64,000 nt of DNA from the NCBI RefSeq assembly GCF_002564045.1, contig NZ_PDJK01000002.1, positions 5,022,001 to 5,086,000 of the forward strand, in the 5' to 3' direction. Made by a program: the position numbers and the translations under genes. Source of the DNA: Amycolatopsis sulphurea (GTDB lineage Bacteria; Actinomycetota; Actinomycetes; Mycobacteriales; Pseudonocardiaceae). This document shows positions 1 to 8,592 of this stretch, in pieces; position 1 is the first letter of the stretch; every line of letters starts with the position of its first letter. Under the pieces are notes generated by a model. That model was not told the origin of the DNA. It saw only the letters and a list, made by a program, of their open reading frames with translations, and searched no databases.

Positions 1-1
1 C

Positions 2-574
2 ATCGCCAGTGGTGCGGCCAATCTGCTGACCAACGGCACCTCGGTGTTCGGCCTCGGCAGCCAGTTCGGCTTCCTCGGCACCGGAAAGGTGTTCGGCATC
101 CCGGTGCCGGTCCTCATCGCCGCGGTCGTCGCCGTGGTACTGGCGGTGACGCTGCGCCGGACCAGCTTCGGGCTCGACGTCTACGCTGTCGGCGGAAACC
201 GTGAGGCGGCAAGGCTTTCCGGCGTCGGCATCGCGAGCATCAAGATCAAGGTGCTGGTGCTCAGCGGCGCGCTGGCCGGGCTGGCCGGGCTCATCATCGC
301 CGCCCGGCTCGATTCCGGTTCGGGCACCGTCGGCACCCAGGACCTGATGGCGGCGATCGCGGCCGTGGTCATCGGCGGGACCTCGCTCAACGGGGGAGTC
401 GGCAGCATCGGCGGCTCCGTCGTCGGCGCGCTGCTCATCGCCACCATCCAGAACGGCCTGGTGCTGATGAACATCACCGCGTTCTGGCAGCAGGTCGCGA
501 TCGGCTCGCTGATCCTCATCGCCGCTCTGCTGGAGCGGCTGTCCCGGCTCACTCTCGGAGGCAAGCCAGCATGA
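2..574 (+). CDS. ABC transporter permease, RbsC type (5' end outside window)
   Basis: This is the C-terminal ~190 residues of an inner-membrane permease of the ribose/xylose/autoinducer-type ABC importer family (BPD_transp_2). The open frame runs in from the left edge, so the start is not visible. Hydrophobic helices alternate with short loops, and the cytoplasmic loop NREAARLSGV is the family's conserved ATPase-contact segment. Gly-rich helices such as AAIAAVVIGGTSLNGGVGS are typical of the C-terminal half. The stop overlaps the next start as ATGA, so it is translationally coupled to the hydantoinase gene. By context it imports the substrate of the following enzymes, probably a nucleobase, hydantoin or related heterocycle. 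The family is clear; the substrate is inference. Confidence 0.85.
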   Translation: MASGAANLLTNGTSVFGLGSQFGFLGTGKVFGIPVPVLIAAVVAVVLAVTLRRTSFGLDVYAVGGNREAARLSGVGIASIKIKVLVLSGALAGLAGLIIAARLDSGSGTVGTQDLMAAIAAVVIGGTSLNGGVGSIGGSVVGALLIATIQNGLVLMNITAFWQQVAIGSLILIAALLERLSRLTLGGKPA

Positions 575-1968
575 CCACGCACCAGGAGTACGACCTCGTC
601 ATCCGGGGTGGCACCGTCGTCAACGCCGACACGATGGCCGCCGGTGACGTCGCCGTCCGCGACGGCAAGGTAGTCCGGGTCGGCACCGTCGAGGGCGCCG
701 GAGCCGACGAGGTCGACGCCACCGGCTGCCTGGTGGTGCCGGGCGCCATCGACGTGCACACCCACTTCCACCACTACGTGGGCTACGTCGGCTCGCACAA
801 CGCCGACGACTACGACTCCGGCACCCGCGCCGCCGCCGCGGGCGGGATCACCACCATCATCAACTACGCCTTCCAGGAAGAAGGCGAAACGCTGATGGCC
901 GCCATCGAACGCGACCTCGAACTGGCGAGGACGACGGCGAACATCGACTACGGGCTGCACGTCGTGGTCACCGACGACGCGGAGAAGGCCGTCGCCGAGT
1001 TCCCCCAAGTGGTCGACGCCGGGGTGACCAGCGTCAAGGTTTTCGGTGCCGTGTCGGGGTTTCAGCTACCGGACGCGGGAATTCTCGAAGTGCTCCGGGC
1101 GGCTCGTGACGCCGGCATGATCGTCAACGTGCACGCCGAGGACGGGGTGCTCATCGACTTCCTCACCCGCACGTTCGAGCGGCGCGGGGACCTGGGCGTC
1201 GAGTTCCTGCCCCAGGCGAGGCCGCCGCAGGCGGAAACGATCGCCACGCGCAAGATCGCCGAGTATGCCGCGCTCCTCGAAGCGCCGGTGTACTTCGTGC
1301 ATCTGAGCACCGAGGGAGCGCTTGACGCGGTCCGCGACGCCCGCAAGAAGTTCGGCCGGATCTTCGTCGAGACGCGCCCGGTGTATCTGTTTCTGGAGCA
1401 GAGCGTCTACCAGTTGCCGGACAAGGAAGGCAACAAGTACGTGTGCCTCCCGCCGATCCGGTCTGCCACCGATTCCGCGGCGCTGTGGGAAGGCTTGCAG
1501 GGCGGCGAGATCCAGACGTATGCGACCGACCATGCGCCGTGGAAGGCCGAGCAGAAGCTCGCCGACGCACCGTTCTGGCGGATTCCCGCGGGCGTCTCGA
1601 ACCTTCAGACCAGCGTGCCGATGCTGTTCTCCGAAGGCGTGCGGACGGGCAAGCTCGACGCTCGCCGGTTCGTGGCGCTCACGTCCACCAACCCGGCCAA
1701 GCTCTTCGGCATGCATCCGGCCAAGGGCGTGCTCGCGCCGGGTGCCGACGCCGACATCGCGGTGATCGATCCCGAGGACGTCCGGCGGCTCACCGTCGAC
1801 GAAATGCATTCCAACGCCGACTACGACCCGTACGAAGGGTACGAGTGCCATGGCTGGCCGCGATTCGTCTTCTCTCGTGGGGTCCTGGTCGCCGAGCGCG
1901 GCAACGCCCGGCACAATCCGGGGCGCGGCCAGTACATTCGCCGGCAAGCCGGCAACTACGATGTCTGA
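571..1968 (+). CDS. Dihydropyrimidinase / D-hydantoinase family amidohydrolase
   Basis: A 465-residue cyclic-amide hydrolase that opens dihydropyrimidine, hydantoin or related rings in the cytoplasm. The metal site typical of the family is complete: the HxH pair in DVHTH (H63, H65), a lysine in SVKVFG that is normally carbamylated and bridges two metals, histidines in VHAED and VHLST, and the aspartate in ATDHAPW. The C-terminal TSTNPAKLFGMHPAKG segment and the length both fit hydantoinases. The start overlaps the permease stop (ATGA), and the 3' end overlaps the next start by 8 bases. The adjacent nitrilase-type enzyme could hydrolyse the N-carbamoyl product, a common pairing. The exact substrate cannot be read; allantoinase or phenylhydantoinase activity remain possible. 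Confidence 0.88.
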   Translation: MTTHQEYDLVIRGGTVVNADTMAAGDVAVRDGKVVRVGTVEGAGADEVDATGCLVVPGAIDVHTHFHHYVGYVGSHNADDYDSGTRAAAAGGITTIINYAFQEEGETLMAAIERDLELARTTANIDYGLHVVVTDDAEKAVAEFPQVVDAGVTSVKVFGAVSGFQLPDAGILEVLRAARDAGMIVNVHAEDGVLIDFLTRTFERRGDLGVEFLPQARPPQAETIATRKIAEYAALLEAPVYFVHLSTEGALDAVRDARKKFGRIFVETRPVYLFLEQSVYQLPDKEGNKYVCLPPIRSATDSAALWEGLQGGEIQTYATDHAPWKAEQKLADAPFWRIPAGVSNLQTSVPMLFSEGVRTGKLDARRFVALTSTNPAKLFGMHPAKGVLAPGADADIAVIDPEDVRRLTVDEMHSNADYDPYEGYECHGWPRFVFSRGVLVAERGNARHNPGRGQYIRRQAGNYDV

Positions 1969-2842
1969 GCCCCCGGCCGGCGACCTCACCGTGGGGGTCG
2001 TCCAGACGCCTGCCGGTGGCATCGAACCCGCGGCGGTCCTCGATCTGGGGCGCACCCTCGGGCGGCACGATCTGCTCGTCTTTCCCGAAATGGCGAACAC
2101 GCCGTACTTCCCGCTGGCCGGAGTCGATCCCCGGAATCGGCCCGGACCACGGGCTCTTCCGCTGGAGGAGGTCGTCGATCCTTTTCGGACACTCGCCAAA
2201 CGGTTGTCCGCCAACCTGGTCGCCGGCGTCTGCTTCACCGACGGGCGACGGGTGCGCAACGCCGCCGTCGTGCTCGACCGGGATGGCCGGATCGTTGCGG
2301 GGAGAGGCGTCACCAGCGGCGAATACCATGCTGTCTACGAGAAAACCCACCTCTGCACGGTGCGTGGCTACGGATCGACGTTCGTGGAGGACGAGCATTT
2401 CGAAGCCGGGCCGGAGCTGCTGACCTGGGACCTCGATTTCGGCCGCATCGGCGTGCTCGTCTGTTACGACCGGCATTTTCCTGGCGCATGGGCGACGCTC
2501 ACCGCCAATTCGGCCGACATCGTCGCGGTCCCCACCGCGTCGCCGCAGGGGACTGAACCGACCTTCGCCGCCGAGATGCAGGCCATGGCGCTGCAGCAGA
2601 GCGCCGTCGTGGCGGTCGCGAACCGGCACGGCCGGGAAGTCCTCGGCGACAGCGACGTGACGTACCTGGGCCAGTCCATGGTCATCGGGCCGGACGGGCG
2701 GATCGCCCGGATCGCCGACGCCGGACCGGGCACCACGGCGACGGGGGCCTTCGCGAAGACCGCGATCGCGACCACGGCCCGCGCCATGGGCCTGCGCGGC
2801 GCACAACGACCGGACCTCTACACCTACCGCCCGACGAGCTGA
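1961..2842 (+). CDS. Nitrilase-superfamily carbon-nitrogen hydrolase
   Basis: A 293-residue C-N hydrolase. The Glu-Lys-Cys triad is visible: E43 in LLVFPEM, K128 in YEKTH and C168 in VLVCYDRHFPGAW. I chose ATG at 1961 because it overlaps the upstream stop and places the beta strand LTVGVVQTP at the N-terminus, where the family has it; longer upstream readings run through the hydantoinase gene. N-carbamoyl-amino-acid amidohydrolases and aliphatic amidases share this fold. Given the hydantoinase next door, hydrolysis of an N-carbamoyl intermediate to amino acid, CO2 and ammonia is the most economical role, but that is inference. It has no signal peptide and so is cytoplasmic. Confidence 0.85.
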   Translation: MSEPPAGDLTVGVVQTPAGGIEPAAVLDLGRTLGRHDLLVFPEMANTPYFPLAGVDPRNRPGPRALPLEEVVDPFRTLAKRLSANLVAGVCFTDGRRVRNAAVVLDRDGRIVAGRGVTSGEYHAVYEKTHLCTVRGYGSTFVEDEHFEAGPELLTWDLDFGRIGVLVCYDRHFPGAWATLTANSADIVAVPTASPQGTEPTFAAEMQAMALQQSAVVAVANRHGREVLGDSDVTYLGQSMVIGPDGRIARIADAGPGTTATGAFAKTAIATTARAMGLRGAQRPDLYTYRPTS

Positions 2843-2861
2843 GCGAGGAAAAACTACGACC

Positions 2862-4547
2862 ATGACCACGACCCGAGTCGCCGACATCATCGGTCAGATC
2901 CTCGCGGACCAGGGGATCGACACCTTCTTCATGCTCACCGGTGGCGATCCCGCCCTGTGGACCGCGTTCCAGCGGCGCGGCATCCGGATGATCCCGTGCC
3001 GCAGCGAGCAAGGCGCCGTGTACATGGCCGACGGCTACGCCCGGATCACCGGACGGCCGACGTTCGTCTACGGCCAGCACGGTCCCGGATCGGCGAACGT
3101 GGCCGCGGCGCTGGCCGACGCGTATTGGGCGATGAGCCCCGTCGTCTCCCTCACCAGCTCCGTGCCCGCCGCCACCCGCGACCGGCACGAATACCAGCTG
3201 CTCGATCAGCTCGCGCTCCACCAGCCGGTGACCCACTGGGCGGGTGAGGCCCGCCAGGGCGACCACGTCCGGCGGATGCTCCTGCGCGCGATGCACGAGG
3301 CGGTTTCGGCGCCCGGACCGGCGCACCTCGATGTGCCCAGGGACGTGATCGCCGAGACGACCGAGCCCGAGGCGGCTGCCGCTGCGCCGACCACCCGGCT
3401 GACCGCGCCGATGTACCGGCCGCTGCCGTCCGCCGAGGTGCTTGGTTCGATGATCGACGCGCTGACCTCCGCGCGGCGGCTGGTCATCCTGGCCGGGTCC
3501 GGCGCACGTGTTTCCGGTGCCGGCGACGAAATCACCCAGCTCGCCGAGCTGCTTCAGGCACCGGTGGTGACCTCGATCGGCGGCAAGGGCAGCATCGCCG
3601 ACAGCCATCGGCTCGGCGCCGGCGTCGTCGGCCGGTACGCGGCACCGATCTCCAACCGGATCGCCCGGGAGGCCGATCTGGTGCTGGTGCTCGGCAGCCG
3701 CACCGGCTCGGTGACCAGCGACTCCTTCACGCTGTTCGAGGAGGTCCCGCTGATCCGGGTCGACACCGCGACCGGTTCCCTCGATCCGGCGGCCGGGCTC
3801 AACGTGCTCGGCGACGTCAAGGCCACCGTCGCCGCTCTGATCGAGGCGCTCTCGACCGACCCGGCGCGCGGCACGGCCGCGCGCGACCGCACCTGGCTGG
3901 CCGAGTGCGTCGGCGAAATCGCGAACTGGCGGGCGCATGCCCTGGACACGGCCGACCCCGGCACCGAGCACATGCACCCTCGCGAGGTCGTCTCGACGAT
4001 CGCGGACGCCTTGGACGGCGAGGACATCGTCGTCGCGGACACCGGCTACATGGCCGCGTGGGCAGGCGTGCTTTACCCGCAGCGGAGCACGGGCGCGACC
4101 TTCCTCCGTGCCGCCGGGTCACTCGGCTGGGCGATTCCGGGCGCGCTCGGTGCGCAACTCGCCGCCCCGGGTCGGCGGGTCGTGTGCATCACCGGCGACG
4201 GAGGCGCGGGCTACAACCTCGCCGAGCTGGAGACGGCCGCGCGCGTGGGCATTCCCGCCACGATCGTGGTCATGAACAACGGGACCCTGGCTTTCGAGTA
4301 CCACCTGCAGAAGTACGTCGAGGGCAACATCATCCCGGAGATCAACGACTTCGGGGACGCGAGCTACGCCGGCGCCGCGGTCGCGCTCGGGGCACGCGGC
4401 GTCACCGTCCGGACCGCGGCCGAGCTGGCGAAGGCGCTGAGCGAGGCCGGCGGTGCGCCGACGCTGATCGACGCCCGGATCGATCCGGAAGCGATCGCCC
4501 CCGTGACCTCTTACGCTGCGAGTATGCCGATGCCGACCGGAGCATGA
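2862..4547 (+). CDS. Thiamine-diphosphate-dependent enzyme, acetolactate-synthase-like
   Basis: A 561-residue ThDP enzyme with the usual three domains: an N-terminal PYR domain with the activating glutamate in CRSEQGAVYMADGYAR, a central domain around residues 190-330, and a C-terminal PP domain carrying the ThDP/Mg motif that begins GDGGAGYN and ends VVMNN. The length matches acetolactate synthase, glyoxylate carboligase, benzoylformate decarboxylase and similar enzymes. It lies 19 bases after the nitrilase gene and before an oxidoreductase, with no regulatory subunit (ilvN) nearby, so a biosynthetic ALS role is unlikely. Decarboxylation or carboligation of a 2-oxo acid formed during ring degradation is plausible. 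Substrate is not determined. Confidence 0.82.
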   Translation: MTTTRVADIIGQILADQGIDTFFMLTGGDPALWTAFQRRGIRMIPCRSEQGAVYMADGYARITGRPTFVYGQHGPGSANVAAALADAYWAMSPVVSLTSSVPAATRDRHEYQLLDQLALHQPVTHWAGEARQGDHVRRMLLRAMHEAVSAPGPAHLDVPRDVIAETTEPEAAAAAPTTRLTAPMYRPLPSAEVLGSMIDALTSARRLVILAGSGARVSGAGDEITQLAELLQAPVVTSIGGKGSIADSHRLGAGVVGRYAAPISNRIAREADLVLVLGSRTGSVTSDSFTLFEEVPLIRVDTATGSLDPAAGLNVLGDVKATVAALIEALSTDPARGTAARDRTWLAECVGEIANWRAHALDTADPGTEHMHPREVVSTIADALDGEDIVVADTGYMAAWAGVLYPQRSTGATFLRAAGSLGWAIPGALGAQLAAPGRRVVCITGDGGAGYNLAELETAARVGIPATIVVMNNGTLAFEYHLQKYVEGNIIPEINDFGDASYAGAAVALGARGVTVRTAAELAKALSEAGGAPTLIDARIDPEAIAPVTSYAASMPMPTGA

Positions 4548-4569
4548 GCAGGAAAGGCGGGCAGCCGGA

Positions 4570-5046
4570 ATGAGAATCACCGTCGAGGTCAACGGCCGCA
4601 CCCGGGAGTCCGATGTGGAGCCGCGGATGCTGCTCTGTGACTACCTCCGGCACGAGCTGGGGCTCACGGGCACGCATGTCGGCTGCGAGCACGGTGTGTG
4701 CGGCGCGTGCACCGTGCTCGTCGACGGTGAGGCCGTCCGCTCGTGTCTCACTCTCGCGGTCCAGATGTCCGGCCGGTCGGTGCGGACCGTGGAGGATCTG
4801 GCGCCGGAGGGGGAGGAGCTGACCGAGATCCAGCTGGCGTTCCGGAAGCATCACGCCCTGCAATGCGGATTCTGCACGCCGGGGATTCTCATGTCGCTGA
4901 CCGCCGAGCAGAACCGGCCCGCTCCGTCGCGGGAGGACGCGCTGGACAGCGTGCGCGGGCACATCTGCCGGTGCACCGGATACCGCGGCATCAAGCGGGT
5001 CGTCGAAGAGGTCTTCGCCGAGTCCGATGCGGAGAACCCGAGATGA
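4570..5046 (+). CDS. (2Fe-2S) small subunit, xanthine-oxidase/CoxS family
   Basis: A 158-residue electron-transfer subunit. The N-terminal half is a plant-type ferredoxin domain with the cysteine cluster CEHGVCGAC and a fourth Cys in RSCLTLA. The C-terminal half is the four-helix second cluster domain with CGFCTPG and CRCTGYRG. Both [2Fe-2S] sites therefore look intact. It passes electrons from the molybdenum centre of the next gene product, whose start overlaps its stop (ATGA). Homologues include CoxS, NdhS, IorA and quinoline oxidoreductase subunits. No FAD (CoxM-type) subunit lies beside it, so the final acceptor may be a cytochrome, a quinone or an unlinked flavoprotein. Confidence 0.9.
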   Translation: MRITVEVNGRTRESDVEPRMLLCDYLRHELGLTGTHVGCEHGVCGACTVLVDGEAVRSCLTLAVQMSGRSVRTVEDLAPEGEELTEIQLAFRKHHALQCGFCTPGILMSLTAEQNRPAPSREDALDSVRGHICRCTGYRGIKRVVEEVFAESDAENPR

Positions 5047-7400
5047 CGGGAAAGGCGACCGGCACACCGGTGGAGCGGGTGGAGGACGAACGTCTTCTGC
5101 GTGGTCTCGGCGCCTACGTCGACGATTTGGTCACGCCGGAGACCCTGCACGCGTACTTCGTGCGTTCGGTGCACGCCAACGCCCGGATCACCGCGATCGA
5201 CGTCGAACAGGCCAAGCGCCTCAACGGTGTCCGTGCCGTGTGGACCGGACATGATCTCGGCGACCTGAACGGCCCGCTGCCCCTGCTCGCCCCGCACCCG
5301 GACCTCATCGCGCCGCGGACGCAGCTGCCGCTGGCCGTGGACCGGGTGCGGTATGTCGGCGAGGCGATCGTCATGATCGTGGCGGACAACCGGTACCGGG
5401 CCGAGGACGCGGCCGAGCTGGTCGAGATCGACTATGAGCCGCTCCCCGCCGTCGTCGAGTTCTCCGATAGCGGCCGGGGGAGGGTGCACGACGACGTCGC
5501 CGACAACGTCGCGGCGGTGGTCCACCAGTCTCGCGGCGATGTCGAAGCCGCGCTGGCCGCTGCACCGCACCAGCTCACGCTCGACCTGGAGATCGAGCGC
5601 AGCGGCGGCATGCCGATGGAGGGCAGGGGAGTGCACGCCACGTGGGATCGGCGCACGGGACGCCTGCACGTGTCCGACTCGACCCAGTCGCACGTGGCCA
5701 TCCGGCAGGGCCTCAGCCGGATTCTCGGCCTGCCGCTGGACCGGCTCGAAGTCGTCGCCCCGGACGTCGGCGGCGGTTTCGGCACCAAGATCATGCTCTT
5801 CTACCCGGAGGAGGTGCTCGTCCCGCTCGCGGCCATGCGCCTCGAAGCGGCCGTGGCCTGGACCGAGGACCGGTACGAGCACTTCATCAGCGCCAATCAG
5901 GAACGCGGCCAGGTGCACCAGGCGACCGTGGGCTACGACGCCGACGGCAAGCTGCTGGCAGTGCGAACTGCGTTCGTCCACGACACCGGCGCCTACATTC
6001 CGTACGGGATCGCGGTGCCGGCCGTGACCGGGACGCACCTGCCCGGCCAGTATCACGTGCCGGACTACGAATTCACCGGCCGCGTGATCTACACCAGCAA
6101 GCCGCCGGTCAGCCCGTATCGCGGGGCCGGCCGTCCGCAGGGTGTGTTCGTGATCGAACGGCTCATCGGCGCGGTGGCGAAGTCGCTCGGCCTGGAGCCC
6201 AGCGAAGTGCGTCGGCGCAATTTCGTTCCTGAGGACGCTTTTCCTTACGACACCGGCCTGGATCTGCACGACGGAAGCCGCGCGATCTACGACAGCGGCC
6301 GATACGCCAAGGGTTTCCAGCTCGCGATGGGGCACGCTGACCTGCCTGCTTTCCGCGCCCGGCAGAAGGAGCGCCGAAACGAGGGACGATTCACCGGCAT
6401 CGGGTCGGCCACCTACGTCGAAGGGACCGGCGTGGGCCCGTACGAAGGCTGCACCGCGGCGCTGAACCCGAACGGCAGGATCGTGGTCGAGGTTTCCGTG
6501 CCTTCTCAAGGACAAGGGCACGCGACCACGTTCGCGCAAGTGGCGGCCGACGTCCTTGGCTGCGATCCAGCCGACGTCGTCGTCCGGTCGACTTCGGGCG
6601 GCGCCGGCGCGGTGGGGCACGGGACCTTCGGCAGCCGCGCCGCCGTGATGGCCGGTAACGCCGTGGCTGCGGCGGCCACCACCCTGCGTCGGCAAATCCT
6701 TGACACCGCAGCGGAATTCTTCGAATGCGCCGTCGAAGACCTGACCATCGACCACGGACTCGTCCGGGTCGCGGGCACCGGCGCGGGCCTGTCCCTGGCG
6801 GAGCTCGCCACCGGCGCCAACCCGATCCGGTATCCGGCCGGACCTGCGGCACCGGGTCCGCGGGCCGGGAGCGACGCGCCGCCGATCGCCTTGTCGGCGA
6901 CCGAGTACTTCCGCCAGCGGCAGTGGGTGTTCGGCTCCGGTGCGCACGTCGCCGAGGTGGAGGTCGACCCCGCCACGGGCAAGACGACCCTGCTCAACTA
7001 CGTCGTGGTGCACGACTGCGGCCGGGTCCTCAACCCGCTCGTCGTCGACGGGCAGATCCTGGGCGGGCTGGTCCAGGGCATCGGGGGCGCGCTGCTGGAG
7101 CTGTTCACCTTCGACGACACCGGCCAGCCCACCACGACCAGCTACCTCGACTTCCGGCTGCCCACCGTCGACGACCTGCCCCCGCTCGTGCTGGACGAGC
7201 TGCAGACCCCCTCGCCGTGGAACCCGCTCGGGATCAAGGGCACCGGGGAGGCGGGCATCATCCCCGTCGCCGCCGCGATCGCCGAGGCGATCGAAGACGC
7301 GCTCGAACCCTTCGGGGTGTCCGTGCACCGCATGCCGATGACCTCGCCGCGGGTGCGGCACCTGATTGCCACATCCACCCCGCTACCAAAGGAATCGTGA
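5043..7400 (+). CDS. Molybdopterin-binding large subunit, xanthine-oxidase family hydroxylase
   Basis: A 785-residue catalytic subunit that hydroxylates a carbon in a heterocycle or aldehyde using water. Visible signatures are the molybdopterin loop APDVGGGFGTK, the active-site region SPYRGAGRPQGVF, and the C-terminal catalytic glutamate in GIKGTGEAGIIPVAAA. The CO-dehydrogenase hallmark AYXCSFR is absent; SPYRGAGR stands in its place, so this is not form I CO dehydrogenase. The start at 5043 overlaps the iron-sulfur gene stop; an earlier open frame upstream is only readthrough of that gene. With the hydantoinase operon, a purine, pyridine or pyrimidine-like substrate is suggested. Family certain, substrate unknown. 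Confidence 0.9.
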   Translation: MTGKATGTPVERVEDERLLRGLGAYVDDLVTPETLHAYFVRSVHANARITAIDVEQAKRLNGVRAVWTGHDLGDLNGPLPLLAPHPDLIAPRTQLPLAVDRVRYVGEAIVMIVADNRYRAEDAAELVEIDYEPLPAVVEFSDSGRGRVHDDVADNVAAVVHQSRGDVEAALAAAPHQLTLDLEIERSGGMPMEGRGVHATWDRRTGRLHVSDSTQSHVAIRQGLSRILGLPLDRLEVVAPDVGGGFGTKIMLFYPEEVLVPLAAMRLEAAVAWTEDRYEHFISANQERGQVHQATVGYDADGKLLAVRTAFVHDTGAYIPYGIAVPAVTGTHLPGQYHVPDYEFTGRVIYTSKPPVSPYRGAGRPQGVFVIERLIGAVAKSLGLEPSEVRRRNFVPEDAFPYDTGLDLHDGSRAIYDSGRYAKGFQLAMGHADLPAFRARQKERRNEGRFTGIGSATYVEGTGVGPYEGCTAALNPNGRIVVEVSVPSQGQGHATTFAQVAADVLGCDPADVVVRSTSGGAGAVGHGTFGSRAAVMAGNAVAAAATTLRRQILDTAAEFFECAVEDLTIDHGLVRVAGTGAGLSLAELATGANPIRYPAGPAAPGPRAGSDAPPIALSATEYFRQRQWVFGSGAHVAEVEVDPATGKTTLLNYVVVHDCGRVLNPLVVDGQILGGLVQGIGGALLELFTFDDTGQPTTTSYLDFRLPTVDDLPPLVLDELQTPSPWNPLGIKGTGEAGIIPVAAAIAEAIEDALEPFGVSVHRMPMTSPRVRHLIATSTPLPKES

Positions 7401-8032
7401 CCGTGGAACTCCTGCACGAGTTCGCCATCGCCGCGCCCCCGGACGCCGTGTTCGGCTTCCTGCTCGATGCGCCGGGTGTCGTCACCTGCGTCCCCGGCGT
7501 CACCATCGACCGGATCGTGGACGAATCGACGTTCGAAGGAAGCCTCAAGGTCAAAGTCGGCCCGGTGACGGTGCGCTACCGGGGAAACGGCTGCATCACC
7601 GCCGTGGACAAGGACAAACGGGCAGCCACGATCCGGGCCGAGGGCGAGGAACAAGGCGCGGCCGGCACGGTGGTGGCCACCATGGAGATGTCGGTGGCCG
7701 AGGCCGAGGGCCAGTCCCGCGTCACCATCCACACGGATCTCGCGATCGCCGGGCGGGTCGCCACGATGGGCCGCGGAGTGCTCCAGCAGGTGAGCAACCA
7801 GCTGGTCGGCCAGGCGGCCCAGCAGATCGAGAGCCGGATTCTCGGTTCCGCACCGGAAACCTCGGCCGAGGTGCGGACACCGGCCGCCGCCCCGGCGGCC
7901 GGAAAGCCGGAACTCGCAGTCGGCGCCCTGGTCAAGGGGATGATTTTGGGCTGGCTGCGCAAGGCACTCGTCGTGGTGCTGTTCGGTATCGAGCGGCTCG
8001 CCGCCCGTACCCGCGAAAGGATCAAGGGATGA
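7397..8032 (+). CDS. CoxG-like SRPBCC protein
   Basis: A 211-residue protein of the CO dehydrogenase subunit G family. Residues 1-150 form the SRPBCC/START-like fold: MTVELLHEFAI, APPDAVFGFLLDAPGVVTCVPG, then the strand pairs FEGSLKVKVGPVTVRY. The C-terminus (ILGWLRKALVVVLFGIERL) is hydrophobic and followed by basic residues, fitting membrane attachment. In carboxidotrophs CoxG recruits the Mo enzyme to the cytoplasmic membrane; here it probably does the same for the hydroxylase encoded just upstream. The GTG at 7397 overlaps the upstream stop (GTGA), and a second GTG at 7403 is an alternative start. It could supply the missing link to the respiratory chain, since no FAD subunit is present. 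Confidence 0.85.
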   Translation: MTVELLHEFAIAAPPDAVFGFLLDAPGVVTCVPGVTIDRIVDESTFEGSLKVKVGPVTVRYRGNGCITAVDKDKRAATIRAEGEEQGAAGTVVATMEMSVAEAEGQSRVTIHTDLAIAGRVATMGRGVLQQVSNQLVGQAAQQIESRILGSAPETSAEVRTPAAAPAAGKPELAVGALVKGMILGWLRKALVVVLFGIERLAARTRERIKG

Positions 8033-8454
8033 GCACCACCGCGACGCACTGGAAGACGGAGCGCGATACGACGGTGACGGCCCGGACGAGCTGCCGATCC
8101 TGACCCGGCCGGCTACGCCTCGCCGGCAGCGCGGACGTCGAAGCCGTGGTTTCCGCGGCGGTGGCGGCCTTTCCGGCTTGGCGGGACACGTCGCTCGCGC
8201 GGCGCACTTCGGTACTGTTCGCCTTCCGTGAGTTGCTCAACAAGCGCAAGGAACAGCGCGCGGAGATCATCACGCGCGAACACGGCAAGGTACTCAGCGA
8301 TGCGCCGGGGGAGGTCGCGCGGGGTCAGGAAGTCGTCGAATTCGCTTGTGGGGCACCGCATCTGCTCAAGGGAAGCGCCACGGTCAATGCGGGCACCCGG
8401 GTCGACGTGCAGTCCATCCGGCAGCCGGTGGGACCGGTCGCGGTCATCGCGCCG
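8029..8454 (+). pseudogene. Broken methylmalonate-semialdehyde dehydrogenase (mmsA) N-terminal fragment
   Basis: The start ATG overlaps the coxG-like stop (ATGA). The frame opens MSTTATHWKTERDT, recalling the MmsA start, but hits an in-frame TGA at 8101. The same frame then continues with strong MmsA sequence: ADVEAVVSAAVAAFPAWRDT, LLNKRKEQRAEIITREHGK, GQEVVEFACGAPHLLKG and IRQPVGPVAVIAP. Similarity stops after the VIAP motif, before the catalytic cysteine domain. Part of the N-terminus (roughly the GRTGPVYNPATGE region) is also missing or scrambled. Only about 120 of ~500 residues remain, so it cannot be active. It shows that this operon once ended with a CoA-acylating semialdehyde dehydrogenase. 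Confidence 0.85.
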
Positions 8455-8592
8455 GTCCTCCTGGCCGCCGACCATGCCCCGCCGGCCGACCTCGACGAGG
8501 ATCACGCGGGTGTCCAGGCCGTAGCGGGCAGCGCCCGCTACGGCCTGGCGGAGGAAGCTCGAATAGACGCCCGCGTAGCCCAGGCTCAGCAG
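8455..8592 (-). pseudogene. 4-hydroxy-2-oxovalerate aldolase (dmpG/mhpE) 3' fragment
   Basis: Read on the minus strand, about 46 residues match the C-terminal helical region of 4-hydroxy-2-oxovalerate aldolase: LGYAGVYSSFLRQAVAGAAR, YGLDTRVILVEVGRR and GMVGGQED. Nothing recognisable of the TIM-barrel precedes it, because the intact GH114 gene ends at 8586. The similarity ends exactly where the mmsA fragment on the plus strand begins to lose similarity (8454/8455), so the two are joined end to end in opposite orientation. It is too short to function. It points to a lost meta-cleavage or cholesterol-type pathway gene nearby. Confidence 0.75.

Noticed and set aside
5043..7400. Aerobic CO dehydrogenase large subunit
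   Set aside because: The AYXCSFR active-site loop is not present, and no CoxM or CoxDEF genes accompany it.
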